From: an uncultured Paracoccus sp.
Lineage (GTDB): Bacteria > Pseudomonadota > Alphaproteobacteria > Rhodobacterales > Rhodobacteraceae
Direction of reading: 5' to 3'
NCBI RefSeq assembly: GCF_937873615.1
Contig: NZ_CALMYP010000015.1
Coordinates: forward strand, 186,001-250,000
DNA length: 64,000 bases
Below are positions 33,715-43,194 of the stretch, piece by piece. Made by a program: the position numbers and the translations under genes. Position 1 is the first letter of the stretch. Each line of letters begins with the position of its first letter. The notes under the pieces are model-generated. The model saw only the letters and a list, made by a program, of their open reading frames with translations, was not told the DNA's origin and ran no database searches.

Positions 33715-34254
33715 ATGAAATCCATCGAGACTGTGATTGCGCGGGTCAGTATCGTTCTTGGCTCTCTCGTGCTGGTCGCCATGATGATGCAGGTCGTGGT
33801 CGACGTCTTCATGCGGACCTTCCTGGGCACCGGCTTTCCGGCCACGCCCGATCTGGTCGGCAAGTATTACATGGTTGCCGTCAGCTTCCTGCCGCTGGCC
33901 ATGACCGAGATCCACCGCCGCCATATCGAGGCCACGATCTTCACCCAGAAGCTGACCGGCCTGCCGCGCAAGGCGGTGTTCCTGTTCGGCTTCGTCGTCG
34001 CGCTGATCGTCTTCGCGGTGATGGCATGGGGGTCTTTCGGTGAGGCGATGAAACAGACCGGGCGCGGCGCCTATATCGAGGTCGGCACGGCGCATTTCCC
34101 GACCTGGCCCAGCTATTGGATCCTGCCGATCTCCTTCTCGCTGATGATCGTCGTTCTGGTTCTGCGCATCATCGAGATCCTGACCGGCCAGTTCGATGAT
34201 GGCGAGGCCGACCCGCTGGAGGAAATCCAGTCCCACATGATGGAGGCCGACTGA
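33715..34254 (+). CDS. TRAP transporter small permease (DctQ)
   Basis: A 179-residue membrane protein with four spans, including VLGSLVLVAMMMQVVVDVFM and the conserved YMVAVSFLPLAMTEIHRRHIE, which resembles DctQ subunits of aromatic and sialic acid systems. It starts 69 bp after dctP, and its stop shares bases with the dctM start as TGATG (34252-34256). Confidence 0.92.
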   Translation: MKSIETVIARVSIVLGSLVLVAMMMQVVVDVFMRTFLGTGFPATPDLVGKYYMVAVSFLPLAMTEIHRRHIEATIFTQKLTGLPRKAVFLFGFVVALIVFAVMAWGSFGEAMKQTGRGAYIEVGTAHFPTWPSYWILPISFSLMIVVLVLRIIEILTGQFDDGEADPLEEIQSHMMEAD

Positions 34255-35534
34255 TGGAGCCGTTCACGATTGGACTTCTGGCGCTTGCCGGCCTTCTGCT
34301 GCTGATCGGGCTGCGCGTCCCCATCGGGGTCAGCCTGATCGCGGTCAGCTTCCTGGGCATCTGGGGCATTGCCGGATCGCTTCCCGCCATGTCGATGCTG
34401 ACGACGATCCCCTATTCGTCATCCGCAAGCTGGACGCTGAGCTCGATCCCGATGTTCCTGCTGATGGGCTATATCGCCTATCATTCCGGCCTGACGCGGG
34501 GGTTGTTCGAGGCCGCGCGCGTCTGGTGGGGCTGGATGCCGGGCGGGCTGGCCATCGCCTCGCTGGCCGGGGCCTCGGGCTTTGCGGCGGTGTCGGGTTC
34601 CTCCGTCGCCTGCTCGGCTGCCATCGGCCGCATCGCCATCCCCGAGATGCACCGCCAGGGCTATGACCTGCGCATCGCCACCGGTTCCGTCGCCGCCGGC
34701 GGCACCATCGGGGCGCTGATCCCGCCCTCGATCATCCTGATCCTCTTCGGCATCCAGTCGAACAGCAATATCAACTCGCTTTTCCTTGGCGGGCTGTTCG
34801 TCGGGCTGGCCTCGCTGGCCTTCTATATCGCCGCCGTGCTGGTCGTCTGGGCGCGCAATCCCGAACGCCTGCCGCGTGCCGAGGCACATTCCATGGGCGA
34901 CCGCTGGGGCAAGACGCTGGAAATCTGGCCGGTTCTGGTCCTGATCATCGCCGTGCTGGGCGGCCTTTTCGGCGGCTTCTTCACCGCGACCGAGGCCGGC
35001 GCCTTCGGGGCCTTCATGGCCATCGTGATCGGCCTTGTCCGCCGCTCGCTGACCTGGGGCGGGTTCAAGGAAAGCATGGTGGACACGCTTCTGTCCTCGG
35101 GCGGGCTGTTCATCATCGCGGTCGGCGCCAACCTGTTCACGCGGCTGGTGGCGATGTCGGGCCTGTCTGCCGAGATCGGGCAATTCGTCGAGGGGCTGGG
35201 CCTGAACAGCTTCATGCTGCTGCTGCTGATCACGCTGATCTACCTGGCCATGGGCATGTTTCTGGAACCCATCGGGGCGCTGCTGCTGACGCTGCCGCTG
35301 TTCCTGCCGCTGATCCAGGCGCATGGGATCGACGTGATCTGGTTCGGCCTGCTGGTCGCCAAGCTGCTGGAGATCGGCATGATCACCCCGCCTGTCGGCC
35401 TCAACGTCTTCGTCATCCATTCCGTCGCGCGCGATTATGTCCGGCTGGAGCAGGTCTTTGCGGGGATCATCCCCTTCCTGCTGGCCGATTTCGCGCTCGT
35501 TCTTACCATGCTGCTGACCCGCGGCCTTTTCTGA
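34254..35534 (+). CDS. TRAP transporter large permease (DctM)
   Basis: A 426-residue membrane protein with about 12 spans. Signature segments are SGSSVACSAAIGRIAIPEM, GGTIGALIPPSIILI and GMITPPVGLNVFVIH. It forms the sodium-driven channel with DctQ and DctP of this operon. It is followed after 12 bp by the SDR gene of the same transcription unit. Confidence 0.94.
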   Translation: MEPFTIGLLALAGLLLLIGLRVPIGVSLIAVSFLGIWGIAGSLPAMSMLTTIPYSSSASWTLSSIPMFLLMGYIAYHSGLTRGLFEAARVWWGWMPGGLAIASLAGASGFAAVSGSSVACSAAIGRIAIPEMHRQGYDLRIATGSVAAGGTIGALIPPSIILILFGIQSNSNINSLFLGGLFVGLASLAFYIAAVLVVWARNPERLPRAEAHSMGDRWGKTLEIWPVLVLIIAVLGGLFGGFFTATEAGAFGAFMAIVIGLVRRSLTWGGFKESMVDTLLSSGGLFIIAVGANLFTRLVAMSGLSAEIGQFVEGLGLNSFMLLLLITLIYLAMGMFLEPIGALLLTLPLFLPLIQAHGIDVIWFGLLVAKLLEIGMITPPVGLNVFVIHSVARDYVRLEQVFAGIIPFLLADFALVLTMLLTRGLF

Positions 35535-35546
35535 GGAGCCTCTGCC

Positions 35547-36314
35547 ATGAAGATCGACAAGCAGATTGCAATCGTCACCGGGGCCGGCAGCGGCCTGGGC
35601 GAGGCGACGGCACGCCGGCTGGCCGCGCAGGGCGCGAAGGTGGCGGTGCTGGATCGCAGCCTCGATGCCGCGAAGGCGGTCGCGGGCGGGATCGGCGGGC
35701 TGGCGCTTGGCGCCGATGTCACCGACCAGCAGGCCATCGCGCAGGCCTTTGCCGAGATCGAGGCCGAACTGGGCGCTGCCCCCCGCATCGCCGTCAATTG
35801 CGCCGGCGTCGGCACCGCCGGGCGCATCCTGCCGCGCGAGGGCGACCTGAACATCGACGCCTTCGAACGCACGGTGAAGATCAACCTGATCGGCACCTAT
35901 ACGGTCATGGCCCATGCCGCGCGCGGCATGGCGGCGCAGGACCCGCTGGACGCCGACGGCGCGCGCGGCGTGATCGTCAACACCGCCTCCATCGCCTATC
36001 AGGACGGCCAGATCGGGCAGGCGGCCTATGCCGCGTCCAAGGGCGGCGTCGCCTCGATGACCTTGCCGGCGGCGCGCGAACTGGCCCGTGTCGGCATCCG
36101 CGTGATGACCGTGGCCCCGGGCCTGTTCGAGACCTCGATGTCGGCTGGGCTGACGCCCGAATTCAAGAAATCGCTGGAAGCCAGCCTGCCCTTCCCCTCG
36201 CGCATGGGCTTGCCCGACGAATTCGCCATGCTGGTTCAGCAGATCGTCGAGAACCCGGTCCTGAATGGCGAGGTGATCCGTATCGACTGCGCCGTGCGCA
36301 TGGCCCCGAAATAA
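35547..36314 (+). CDS. SDR family 3-hydroxyacyl-CoA dehydrogenase-like oxidoreductase
   Basis: A 255-residue short-chain dehydrogenase of the type II 3-hydroxyacyl-CoA dehydrogenase (HSD10-like) group. The cofactor loop is VTGAGSGLGEA, the acidic residue of LDRSLD marks NAD use, and the catalytic Tyr/Lys are in YAASKGGV after VNTASIA. The long insert before it and the ending RIDCAVRMAPK are usual for this group. In this operon it would oxidise a 3-hydroxy-3-arylpropionyl-CoA made by ligase and crotonase. Confidence 0.88.
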   Translation: MKIDKQIAIVTGAGSGLGEATARRLAAQGAKVAVLDRSLDAAKAVAGGIGGLALGADVTDQQAIAQAFAEIEAELGAAPRIAVNCAGVGTAGRILPREGDLNIDAFERTVKINLIGTYTVMAHAARGMAAQDPLDADGARGVIVNTASIAYQDGQIGQAAYAASKGGVASMTLPAARELARVGIRVMTVAPGLFETSMSAGLTPEFKKSLEASLPFPSRMGLPDEFAMLVQQIVENPVLNGEVIRIDCAVRMAPK

Positions 36315-36325
36315 GGAAAAGCAAG

Positions 36326-37096
36326 ATGACCAAGGGCAAATATACCGAAGGCCGGATCGACGGCCGCATCGCCGAGCTGGAACTGATCCGCGAGGAAAAG
36401 CGCAACGCCATGTCCGATGGGCTGATGGCCGAGATCGAGGCCTTCTATGCCGCGCTTCCGTCCGATGTGCGCGTGGTGATCCTGCACGGGCGGGGCGGGC
36501 ATTACTGTTCCGGGCTGGACCTGGCCGAGCATGTCTCGCGCAGCGCCGAGGAAGGCGTCTACCATTCACGCAACTGGCAGCGGGTCATGGACATGATCCA
36601 ATATGGCGGCACCGTCACCGTCAGCGCCATGACCGGCGCGGTGATCGGCGGCGGGCTTGAACTGGCCTCCTCGACCCATGTGCGCATCGCCGAGCCGTCG
36701 GTGATCTTCCAGCTGCCCGAGGGCCGGCGCGGCATCTTCGTCGGCGGCGGTGCCTCGGTCCGGGTGGGCCGGATCATCGGCCCCGACCGCATGGTCGAGA
36801 TGATGCTGACCGGGCGCAAATACAATGCCGAGGAAGGGCTGCGCCTCGGCCTTGCCCATTACGCCGTGGGCGAGGGCGAGGCCCTGCCCAAGGCCCGTGA
36901 ACTGGCCGCGACCATCGCCGATAACGCGCCGATGTCGAACTATTTCATGGTCCAGGCCCTGCCGCGCATCCATGACATGTCGCGCTCGGACGGGTTCTTC
37001 GCCGAAAGCCTGGCCGCCGCGCTTGTCCAGACCACGCCGGATGCGGCGGAAGGGCTGAACGCGTTCCTTGAAAAACGTCAGCCGGTCTTCCGCTGA
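36326..37096 (+). CDS. Crotonase/enoyl-CoA hydratase family protein
   Basis: A 256-residue crotonase-fold enzyme. The CoA and oxyanion-hole segments are HYCSGLDLAEHV and MTGAVIGGGLELASSTHVRI. The second active-site region is IFQLPEGRRGIFVGGGAS. It lacks the exact pattern of the hydratase-lyase that turns feruloyl-CoA into vanillin, so simple hydration of a cinnamoyl-CoA is the more cautious prediction. It lies between the SDR (11 bp) and the CoA ligase (25 bp). Confidence 0.87.
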   Translation: MTKGKYTEGRIDGRIAELELIREEKRNAMSDGLMAEIEAFYAALPSDVRVVILHGRGGHYCSGLDLAEHVSRSAEEGVYHSRNWQRVMDMIQYGGTVTVSAMTGAVIGGGLELASSTHVRIAEPSVIFQLPEGRRGIFVGGGASVRVGRIIGPDRMVEMMLTGRKYNAEEGLRLGLAHYAVGEGEALPKARELAATIADNAPMSNYFMVQALPRIHDMSRSDGFFAESLAAALVQTTPDAAEGLNAFLEKRQPVFR

Positions 37097-37121
37097 CCTC
37101 GCGCCCCGAAGGGAGATGACG

Positions 37122-39005
37122 ATGACCGATATCCCGCCCCTGACCCCCGACAATATCGAAGAGCGTGCCGCCTGGGCGCGCGCCCATACCGCGACCGAAT
37201 GGGTGCCCCATGACACGTTGCGAGAGGATCGGGCCGATGGCACCATCATCCTGCGCGCCGCGCAGCCGATGGACGAGGTTGCGCCCAATACCGGGCATTG
37301 GCTGCATCTCTGGGCCGAACGCACGCCCGACAGCGTGGCCCTGTCCGAACGCGCCGATCCGGCGGCGGCGGGCGGGGACTGGCGCAATGTGACTTATGCC
37401 GCGCTGCTGGCCCATGTCCGGGCGGTGGCCTCGGGGCTGCTGGCGCGCGGGTTGGGGCAGGGCGACACCATCGCCTTCATGTCCGGCAACAGCGTCGATC
37501 ACCTGATCCTGTCCTTGGCCGCGCAATATGTGGGCGTCCCGGTGGTGCCGCTGGCCGAGCAGTATTCGCTGATCGAGGAAGCCCATGGCCGGCTGGTCTT
37601 CGTGCTGGAGAAGGTGCATCCGAAACTGGCCTTCGTGGACGATGCGGGCCGCTATGCCGCCGCCCTGCGCCTGCCCGAGCTTGCCGGGGTCGAGATCGTC
37701 GCCAGCCGGACCGAAGGCGCGCCGCGCGAGGTGACCGCCTTCGCCGATCTGCTTGCCACCGCCGATCAACCCGATCTGGACAAGGTCCATGCCGGCGTCG
37801 GGCCGGAGACCCTTGCGAAGATCCTGTTCACGTCCGGTTCCTCCAGCGAGCCCAAGGGCGTGCTGACCACCCATGGCATGATGTGCGCCAATCAGGCCCA
37901 GCACAGCCCGATCATGCCCTATCTGCGCAGCCACCCGCCGCGCGTCACCGACTGGCTGCCCTGGAACCATGTCTTCGGCGGCAGCGCCAATGTGAACATG
38001 ATCCTCTCGAACGGCGGCACGCTGACCATCGACCTCGGCAAGCCGACCGCCCGGGGCTTTGCCACCACGCTTGCGAACCGGCGCGAGCATCCGGGCACTT
38101 TGGCGTTCAACGTCCCCGTGGGCTTCGCCATGCTGACCGAGGCCGCCGCCGAAGATGCCGAGATCCGCGCCAAGCTGTTCAGCGAGTTGGACCTGATCTT
38201 CTATGCCGGCGCCTCGCTGCCGCAGGAGGTCTGGCTGCGCCTCGAACGCTTCTGCATCGAGGAACGCGGGGGCCTGCCGATGATGGCCTCAAGCTGGGGG
38301 CTGACCGAGACCGCGCCGGCCTGCGTCATGGTCCATGAACCCATCGGGCGCTCCGGCGTGATCGGGGTGCCGATGCCGGGGGTCGAAGTCAAGCTGATCC
38401 CCGATGATGACATGCGCTGCGAGATCCGGGTGAAGGGGCCGAACGTCACCAAGGGCTATTTCAACGACCCCGAAAAGACCGCCGCCGCCTTCGATGAGGA
38501 AGGCTTCTTCATCACCGGCGACGCGGTGCGTTTCGTGAATCCCAAGGACGCCTCGCGCGGGCTGATCTTCGACGGCCGCGTGTCCGAGGATTTCAAACTG
38601 CTGACCGGCACCTGGGTGCAGGCCGGCACGCTGAGGATGCAGGTGCTGGACCGGCTAAAGGGGCTGGTGCAGGACGTGGTCGTCTGCGGTCACGACCGGG
38701 GCGAGGTCGGGCTGTTCATCTTCCCGATCCCGCGCAGCGTCTCGGACGCCACCCAGTCGCAGGGCGCGCTGATCGAGCCGCATCTGGCCGCGAGGATCGA
38801 GACCGAGTTGCGCGACATGAACGCCGCCGTCACCGGATCGGCCAAGCGCATCACCCGCGCCATGATGCTGGCCGAGCCGCCCTCGCTGGCCGATCACGAG
38901 GTTACCGACAAGGGCTCGCTCAACGTCAAGAAGATCCTGACCCGCCGCGCCGATCTGCTGGAACGGCTTTATGACAACGAAGACCCGGCGCTGATCCGCG
39001 TCTGA
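37122..39005 (+). CDS. Feruloyl-CoA synthase-like AMP-binding acyl-CoA ligase
   Basis: A 627-residue ligase, the exact size class of feruloyl-CoA synthases. The ATG at 37122 is preferred because GGGAG lies 7 nt upstream; the ATG at 37116 is too close. Motifs are FTSGSSSEPKG (236-246), SSWGLTETAP, DGRVSEDFKL with the conserved hinge aspartate, and the C-terminal DKGSLNVKKIL lysine. It should activate a hydroxycinnamate or similar arylpropenoate with ATP and CoA after import by the TRAP system. Substrate is inferred from family and context. Confidence 0.87.
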   Translation: MTDIPPLTPDNIEERAAWARAHTATEWVPHDTLREDRADGTIILRAAQPMDEVAPNTGHWLHLWAERTPDSVALSERADPAAAGGDWRNVTYAALLAHVRAVASGLLARGLGQGDTIAFMSGNSVDHLILSLAAQYVGVPVVPLAEQYSLIEEAHGRLVFVLEKVHPKLAFVDDAGRYAAALRLPELAGVEIVASRTEGAPREVTAFADLLATADQPDLDKVHAGVGPETLAKILFTSGSSSEPKGVLTTHGMMCANQAQHSPIMPYLRSHPPRVTDWLPWNHVFGGSANVNMILSNGGTLTIDLGKPTARGFATTLANRREHPGTLAFNVPVGFAMLTEAAAEDAEIRAKLFSELDLIFYAGASLPQEVWLRLERFCIEERGGLPMMASSWGLTETAPACVMVHEPIGRSGVIGVPMPGVEVKLIPDDDMRCEIRVKGPNVTKGYFNDPEKTAAAFDEEGFFITGDAVRFVNPKDASRGLIFDGRVSEDFKLLTGTWVQAGTLRMQVLDRLKGLVQDVVVCGHDRGEVGLFIFPIPRSVSDATQSQGALIEPHLAARIETELRDMNAAVTGSAKRITRAMMLAEPPSLADHEVTDKGSLNVKKILTRRADLLERLYDNEDPALIRV

Positions 39006-39015
39006 GGAGGTAAAC

Positions 39016-39888
39016 ATGGTCGATTTTTCCAAAGTCCGCGCCATCGACATCCACACCCATGCCGAGGAACCCTGCGGCTGCCATGCCGATGACGGCTATG
39101 ACGATCTGCAGACGACGATGGCCAGCTATTTCGGCGCGCCCTGGCAGCATCCGCCGACCATCCCGCAGACCGCCGCCCATTACCGCGAACAGAACATCGC
39201 CGCCGTCATCTTCCCCGTCGATGCCGAGCGCGAGACCGGCTATCGCCGCTATTCCAATGACGAGGTGCTGGAACTGGTGAAGAAGAACGACGACGTTCTG
39301 ATCCCCTTCGCCTCGATCGACCCCTGGAAGGGCAAGATGGCGGTCCGCGAGGCCCGGCGCCTGATCGAGGAACACGGCGTCAAGGGCTTCAAGTTCCACC
39401 CGACCATGCAGGGCTTCTACCCGAACGACCGCATGGCTTACCCGTTCTATGAGGTGCTGGCCGAACACAAGTCGGTGGCGCTGTTCCATACCGGCCAGAC
39501 CGGGGTCGGCTCGGGGATGCACGCCGGCAACGGGATGCGGCTGAAATATTCCAACCCGATGTATCTCGACGATGTCGCGGTGGATTTCCCCGACATGAAC
39601 ATCATCGCCGCGCATCCTTCCTTCCCCTGGCAGGAAGAGGCGCTTTCCGTCGCGCAGCACAAGCCCAATGTCTATATCGACCTGTCGGGCTGGTCGCCGA
39701 AATACTTCCCGCCGATCCTGCTGCGCTATGCCAACACCATGCTGAAGAAGAAGATGCTCTTCGGGTCGGACTGGCCGATGATCTCGCCGGAAAAATGGCT
39801 GGATGCCTTCGACAAGGCCGATTTCCGCGACGAGGTGCGTCCGCTGATCCTGAAGGAAAATGCCATGCGCCTGCTTGGCGTGGCCTGA
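39016..39888 (+). CDS. Amidohydrolase-family (ACMSD/decarboxylase-type) metal-dependent enzyme
   Basis: A 290-residue TIM-barrel enzyme. Metal ligands are visible in DIHTHAEEP at the N-terminus, FKFHPT, ALFHTG, IIAAHPSFPW and the final FGSDWPM aspartate. The family contains hydrolases and non-oxidative aromatic acid decarboxylases. Its place between a feruloyl-CoA-synthase-like ligase and a feruloyl esterase makes an aromatic substrate likely, for example hydrolysis of a beta-keto thioester or decarboxylation, but the reaction is not known. Confidence 0.82.
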   Translation: MVDFSKVRAIDIHTHAEEPCGCHADDGYDDLQTTMASYFGAPWQHPPTIPQTAAHYREQNIAAVIFPVDAERETGYRRYSNDEVLELVKKNDDVLIPFASIDPWKGKMAVREARRLIEEHGVKGFKFHPTMQGFYPNDRMAYPFYEVLAEHKSVALFHTGQTGVGSGMHAGNGMRLKYSNPMYLDDVAVDFPDMNIIAAHPSFPWQEEALSVAQHKPNVYIDLSGWSPKYFPPILLRYANTMLKKKMLFGSDWPMISPEKWLDAFDKADFRDEVRPLILKENAMRLLGVA

Positions 39889-39941
39889 TTTCGTTACCTG
39901 ATTTCGCGGCGCGAGGAGGCGCTGCCATAGGAGGAATTGCC

Positions 39942-41585
39942 ATGAAATCCGTTCTCTACAGCAGCGCGGCGCTGTTCTTCGCCGCACCTGCCTTCGCGCT
40001 CAGCTGCGACGGGCTGACGCCCGAAGCGCTCGGGCTGGAGGGCGTGACTTTCACCGAGGTCGCCGCGGTGCCGGCGGGCGAAGACAGCCCGGCCGCGCAA
40101 TGCCGCATCAGGGGCCGCATGGCCGAACGCAGCGGCAGCGATGGCCGCGACTATGCGCTGTCCTTCGAGCTTGCCTTGCCCGAGGACTGGAACGGCGATT
40201 TCGTCCACCAGTTCAACGGCGGCAACGATGGCGTGGTAAAGCCCGCCACCGGGGCGCTGGAATCCGGCACCGGCGATCAGTCGCCGCTGGCGCGCGGCTT
40301 TGCCGTCATCAGCAGCGATGCCGGCCATGACGGGGCGCTGTTCAAGGATCGCGGCCTCGCCGGCGGTTCTGCCTTCGGGCAGGATTTCGAGGCCCGGCAG
40401 ATGTATGGCTACAAGGCCGTGGCCACCCTGCAACCCGTGGCGGAACAGATGGTCGAGGGGTTCTATGAACAGCCCATCGCCCATCGCTATGGCATCGGCT
40501 GCTCCAATGGCGGGCGTCACGCCATGGTCGCGGCCTCGCGGATGCCGGACACGTTCGACGGGCTGCTGATCGGCGCGCCCGGCTTCCACCTGCCGCGCGC
40601 CGCCGTCCAGCACGCGCTCGATGCCCAGAGTTTCGCCGCCGTGAACGCCGATATCCGCAAGGCTTTCGCGCCCGAGGATCTGCGGCTGGTCGCGGATGGC
40701 ATCCTTGCCGCCTGCGACGGGCTCGACGGGCTGCAGGACGGTCTGGTGAACGACACCGCCGCCTGTCAGACGGCTTTCGACGTGATCGCGCTGCAATGCG
40801 CAGAGGGGCAGAATTCGGCCTGCCTCTCGCCCGGGCAGGTCACTGCCTTGCAGACCATCCATGCCGGGCCGAAAGGGGCCGAGGGCCAGCAGCTTTATGC
40901 CGACTGGGCCTGGGATCCGGGCATGGCCGGGGCTGACTGGCGCTTCTGGAAGCTGGAAAGCACCGTCCCGCCGTGGGAGAACATGCCAATCATCGCGGTG
41001 ATGGGCGCCTCCTCGCTGGCGCAGGCCTTCACGGTGCCGCCGACCGAGGTGGGGGGAACGCCGCAGGACCTGCTGCAATTCCTGCTCGATTTCGACATCG
41101 CCACGCAGGCGGGCGAAATCGACGCCACCAGCGACGCCTTCCCGGAATCGCCGATGCAGGTCATGGCCCCGCCCGGCTCTGACAACCCGGAACTGACCGA
41201 ATTCCGCGATGCGGGCGGCAAGATGATGATCTATCACGGCGTCGCCGACCCGGTCTTTTCGGTCAATGACACCGCCAACTGGTTCGCGAAGCTGAACGCG
41301 AATAACGGCGGCGATGCCGGTTTCGCCCGCTTCTACCCGGTGCCGGGCATGAACCATTGCCATGACGGGCCGGGCGCCGACGCTTTCGACCTGCTCACCC
41401 CGCTGGTCGCCTGGGTCGAGGACGGAACCGAGCCCGGCCTCGTCACCGCCACCGTCCGCGCCGATAACGAGGATGCGCCCGAGGCTCTGCGGGGTGCCAC
41501 CCGTCCGCTTTGCGCCGCCCCGCAGGTGGCGCGCTTCAAGGATGGCGATGCGGCAAGCGCTGCCAGCTTCGCCTGCGAGGAGTGA
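39942..41585 (+). CDS. Secreted tannase/feruloyl esterase
   Basis: A 547-residue tannase-family esterase. The ATG at 39942 follows TAGGAGGAATTGCC, and a signal peptide (MKSVLYSSAALFFAAPAFA) directs it to the periplasm. The family-specific CS-D-HC catalytic pattern is complete: C187-S188 in GIGCSNGGR, D436 in YHGVADP and H472-C473 in GMNHCHDG, where the two cysteines form the disulfide that joins Ser and His. A DGLDGLQDGLV segment resembles the lid calcium site. It would release hydroxycinnamic or gallic acids from plant esters such as chlorogenate, feeding the TRAP importer. Confidence 0.9.
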   Translation: MKSVLYSSAALFFAAPAFALSCDGLTPEALGLEGVTFTEVAAVPAGEDSPAAQCRIRGRMAERSGSDGRDYALSFELALPEDWNGDFVHQFNGGNDGVVKPATGALESGTGDQSPLARGFAVISSDAGHDGALFKDRGLAGGSAFGQDFEARQMYGYKAVATLQPVAEQMVEGFYEQPIAHRYGIGCSNGGRHAMVAASRMPDTFDGLLIGAPGFHLPRAAVQHALDAQSFAAVNADIRKAFAPEDLRLVADGILAACDGLDGLQDGLVNDTAACQTAFDVIALQCAEGQNSACLSPGQVTALQTIHAGPKGAEGQQLYADWAWDPGMAGADWRFWKLESTVPPWENMPIIAVMGASSLAQAFTVPPTEVGGTPQDLLQFLLDFDIATQAGEIDATSDAFPESPMQVMAPPGSDNPELTEFRDAGGKMMIYHGVADPVFSVNDTANWFAKLNANNGGDAGFARFYPVPGMNHCHDGPGADAFDLLTPLVAWVEDGTEPGLVTATVRADNEDAPEALRGATRPLCAAPQVARFKDGDAASAASFACEE

Positions 41586-41587
41586 CC

Positions 41588-43066
41588 ATGACCGAGTTCC
41601 ACGCGCCCGTTGACGATATCCTGCAGTCGCTGAACCTTGCCGGGCGCGACCTGCCCGGCTGGGACGGCGAGACGGCAGCCGAGATCGTCGGCCATTTCGC
41701 CAGCTTTGCCGAGGGCGTTCTGGCGCCCCTGGACGAGATCGGCGACCGTCAGGGTTGCCGGCTGGAAAACGGCCGGGTGCGGATGCCGGACGGCTTCGGC
41801 GACGGCTTCCGCCAGCTTGCCGAAGGCGGTTGGCAGGGGCTGCGCGTGCCCGAGGAATTCGACGGCATGGGGCTCGATGCGATGATTGCGGCGGCGGTGT
41901 CCGAGATCTTCTCGGGCGCGAACCACTCCCTGCAGATGGTGACCAATCTGGTCCCCGGCGCGGTCGAGGTGCTGCTGCATTTCGGCAGCGACGAGCAGAA
42001 AGCGCGTTATATTCCCGCGCTTGCCGGGGGCGAGTTGCTGGCGACCATGGCCCTGACCGAGCCGGGCGCGGGATCGGACCTTTCGGCGATCCGCACCCGC
42101 GCCGTGCAGGATGGCGGGGGTTGGCGGATCGAGGGCGAGAAGATCTTCATCTCCGGCGGCGATCAGGACATGTCGGCGGGGATCCTGCATCTGGTTCTGG
42201 CGCGTTCCGGCCCTGCCGATAGCGGGGTGCGGGGGCTGTCGCTGTTTCTGTGCCCCTCCGATCTGGACGGCGCGCGCAACGCCGTCACCGTCACACGCAT
42301 CGAGGAAAAGATGGGCCTGCACGCCTCGCCCACCTGCCAGTTGGCCTTCGACGGAGCGCAGGCGGACCTGATCGGAGAGGAAGGCGGCGGGCTGAAGGCG
42401 ATGTTCACGCTGATGAACCATGCCCGCATCGACGTGGCCCTGCAGGGCGTGGCCCATGCGGCACGGGCCGCCGATCTTGCGCGTCGTTATGCGGCCGAAC
42501 GGGTGCAGGGCCGTGGGGCGGATGGCCAGCCCGTCACCATCGACCAACACCCGGACGTGGCCCGCATGATCGCCGAATGCGACCGCATCGCCCGGGCTGG
42601 CCGGCATCTGTGCCACCTGACCCAAGCGGCGATCGAGCGCGGGGATGCGCGCGATTTCGTCGATTTCATGACCCCGATCTGCAAATATGCCTGCACCGAG
42701 GGCGGCATCCGTGCCGCCGATCTGGCGATACAGGTGCTGGGCGGTTACGGCTATCTGCAGGAATACCGGGCTGAGCAGAACTGGCGCGACGCCCGCATCT
42801 GCTCGATCTACGAAGGCGCGAACGGCATCCACGCCCGGATGACCGCGACCCGTGGCCTGTCGCTGAATGGCGGTGCGGGCGCGCGGGCCTTCGCGGCCTT
42901 CCTGCGCGAAAGCGACGCCGCGATGGTCGATGCGGCAGCGGCGTGGGAGGCTGAGGCCGCGCGCCTTGCCGCCCTGTCCGATCCGCTGCCCGAGGCCCAT
43001 GCCTTCATGGAGATGACCAGCGATCTGGCGCTGCGGGCGAGCGCGGCGCGCCTTGCTGCCGGCTGA
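41588..43066 (+). CDS. Acyl-CoA dehydrogenase
   Basis: A 492-residue FAD-dependent dehydrogenase that starts 2 bp after the tannase stop. Conserved segments are MALTEPGAGSDLSAI, EGEKIFISGGDQDM, QVLGGYGYLQEY and the catalytic glutamate in IYEGANGIHA. The extra C-terminal region is typical of the longer FadE5/AcdA-like class that accepts aryl or long-chain substrates. It may oxidise dihydrocinnamoyl-CoA to cinnamoyl-CoA, letting the pathway also use phenylpropionates. Confidence 0.9.
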   Translation: MTEFHAPVDDILQSLNLAGRDLPGWDGETAAEIVGHFASFAEGVLAPLDEIGDRQGCRLENGRVRMPDGFGDGFRQLAEGGWQGLRVPEEFDGMGLDAMIAAAVSEIFSGANHSLQMVTNLVPGAVEVLLHFGSDEQKARYIPALAGGELLATMALTEPGAGSDLSAIRTRAVQDGGGWRIEGEKIFISGGDQDMSAGILHLVLARSGPADSGVRGLSLFLCPSDLDGARNAVTVTRIEEKMGLHASPTCQLAFDGAQADLIGEEGGGLKAMFTLMNHARIDVALQGVAHAARAADLARRYAAERVQGRGADGQPVTIDQHPDVARMIAECDRIARAGRHLCHLTQAAIERGDARDFVDFMTPICKYACTEGGIRAADLAIQVLGGYGYLQEYRAEQNWRDARICSIYEGANGIHARMTATRGLSLNGGAGARAFAAFLRESDAAMVDAAAAWEAEAARLAALSDPLPEAHAFMEMTSDLALRASAARLAAG

Positions 43067-43122
43067 GCGGTCTTGATCTGATCGGGTCCGGCGGCGCAGA
43101 TTGTCCGAAAAAGGATGCTGCC

Positions 43123-43194
43123 ATGACCCGGACCACACCCCCAGACCACGCCGCCAACGAGGCGGTCAATCCGCACCCCAGGGGGCAGGCATGA
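43123..43194 (+). CDS. Possible 23-residue leader peptide or remnant ORF before the GST gene
   Basis: An ATG at 43123 with AAGGA 8 nt upstream opens a 23-residue frame rich in Pro, His and Arg (starts MTRTTPPDHAANEA). Its TGA overlaps the GST start as ATGA (43191-43194). The overlap matches the coupling style of this operon, but the peptide matches nothing known to me. It could be a translational-coupling leader or the relic of a deleted gene. Confidence 0.3.
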   Translation: MTRTTPPDHAANEAVNPHPRGQA

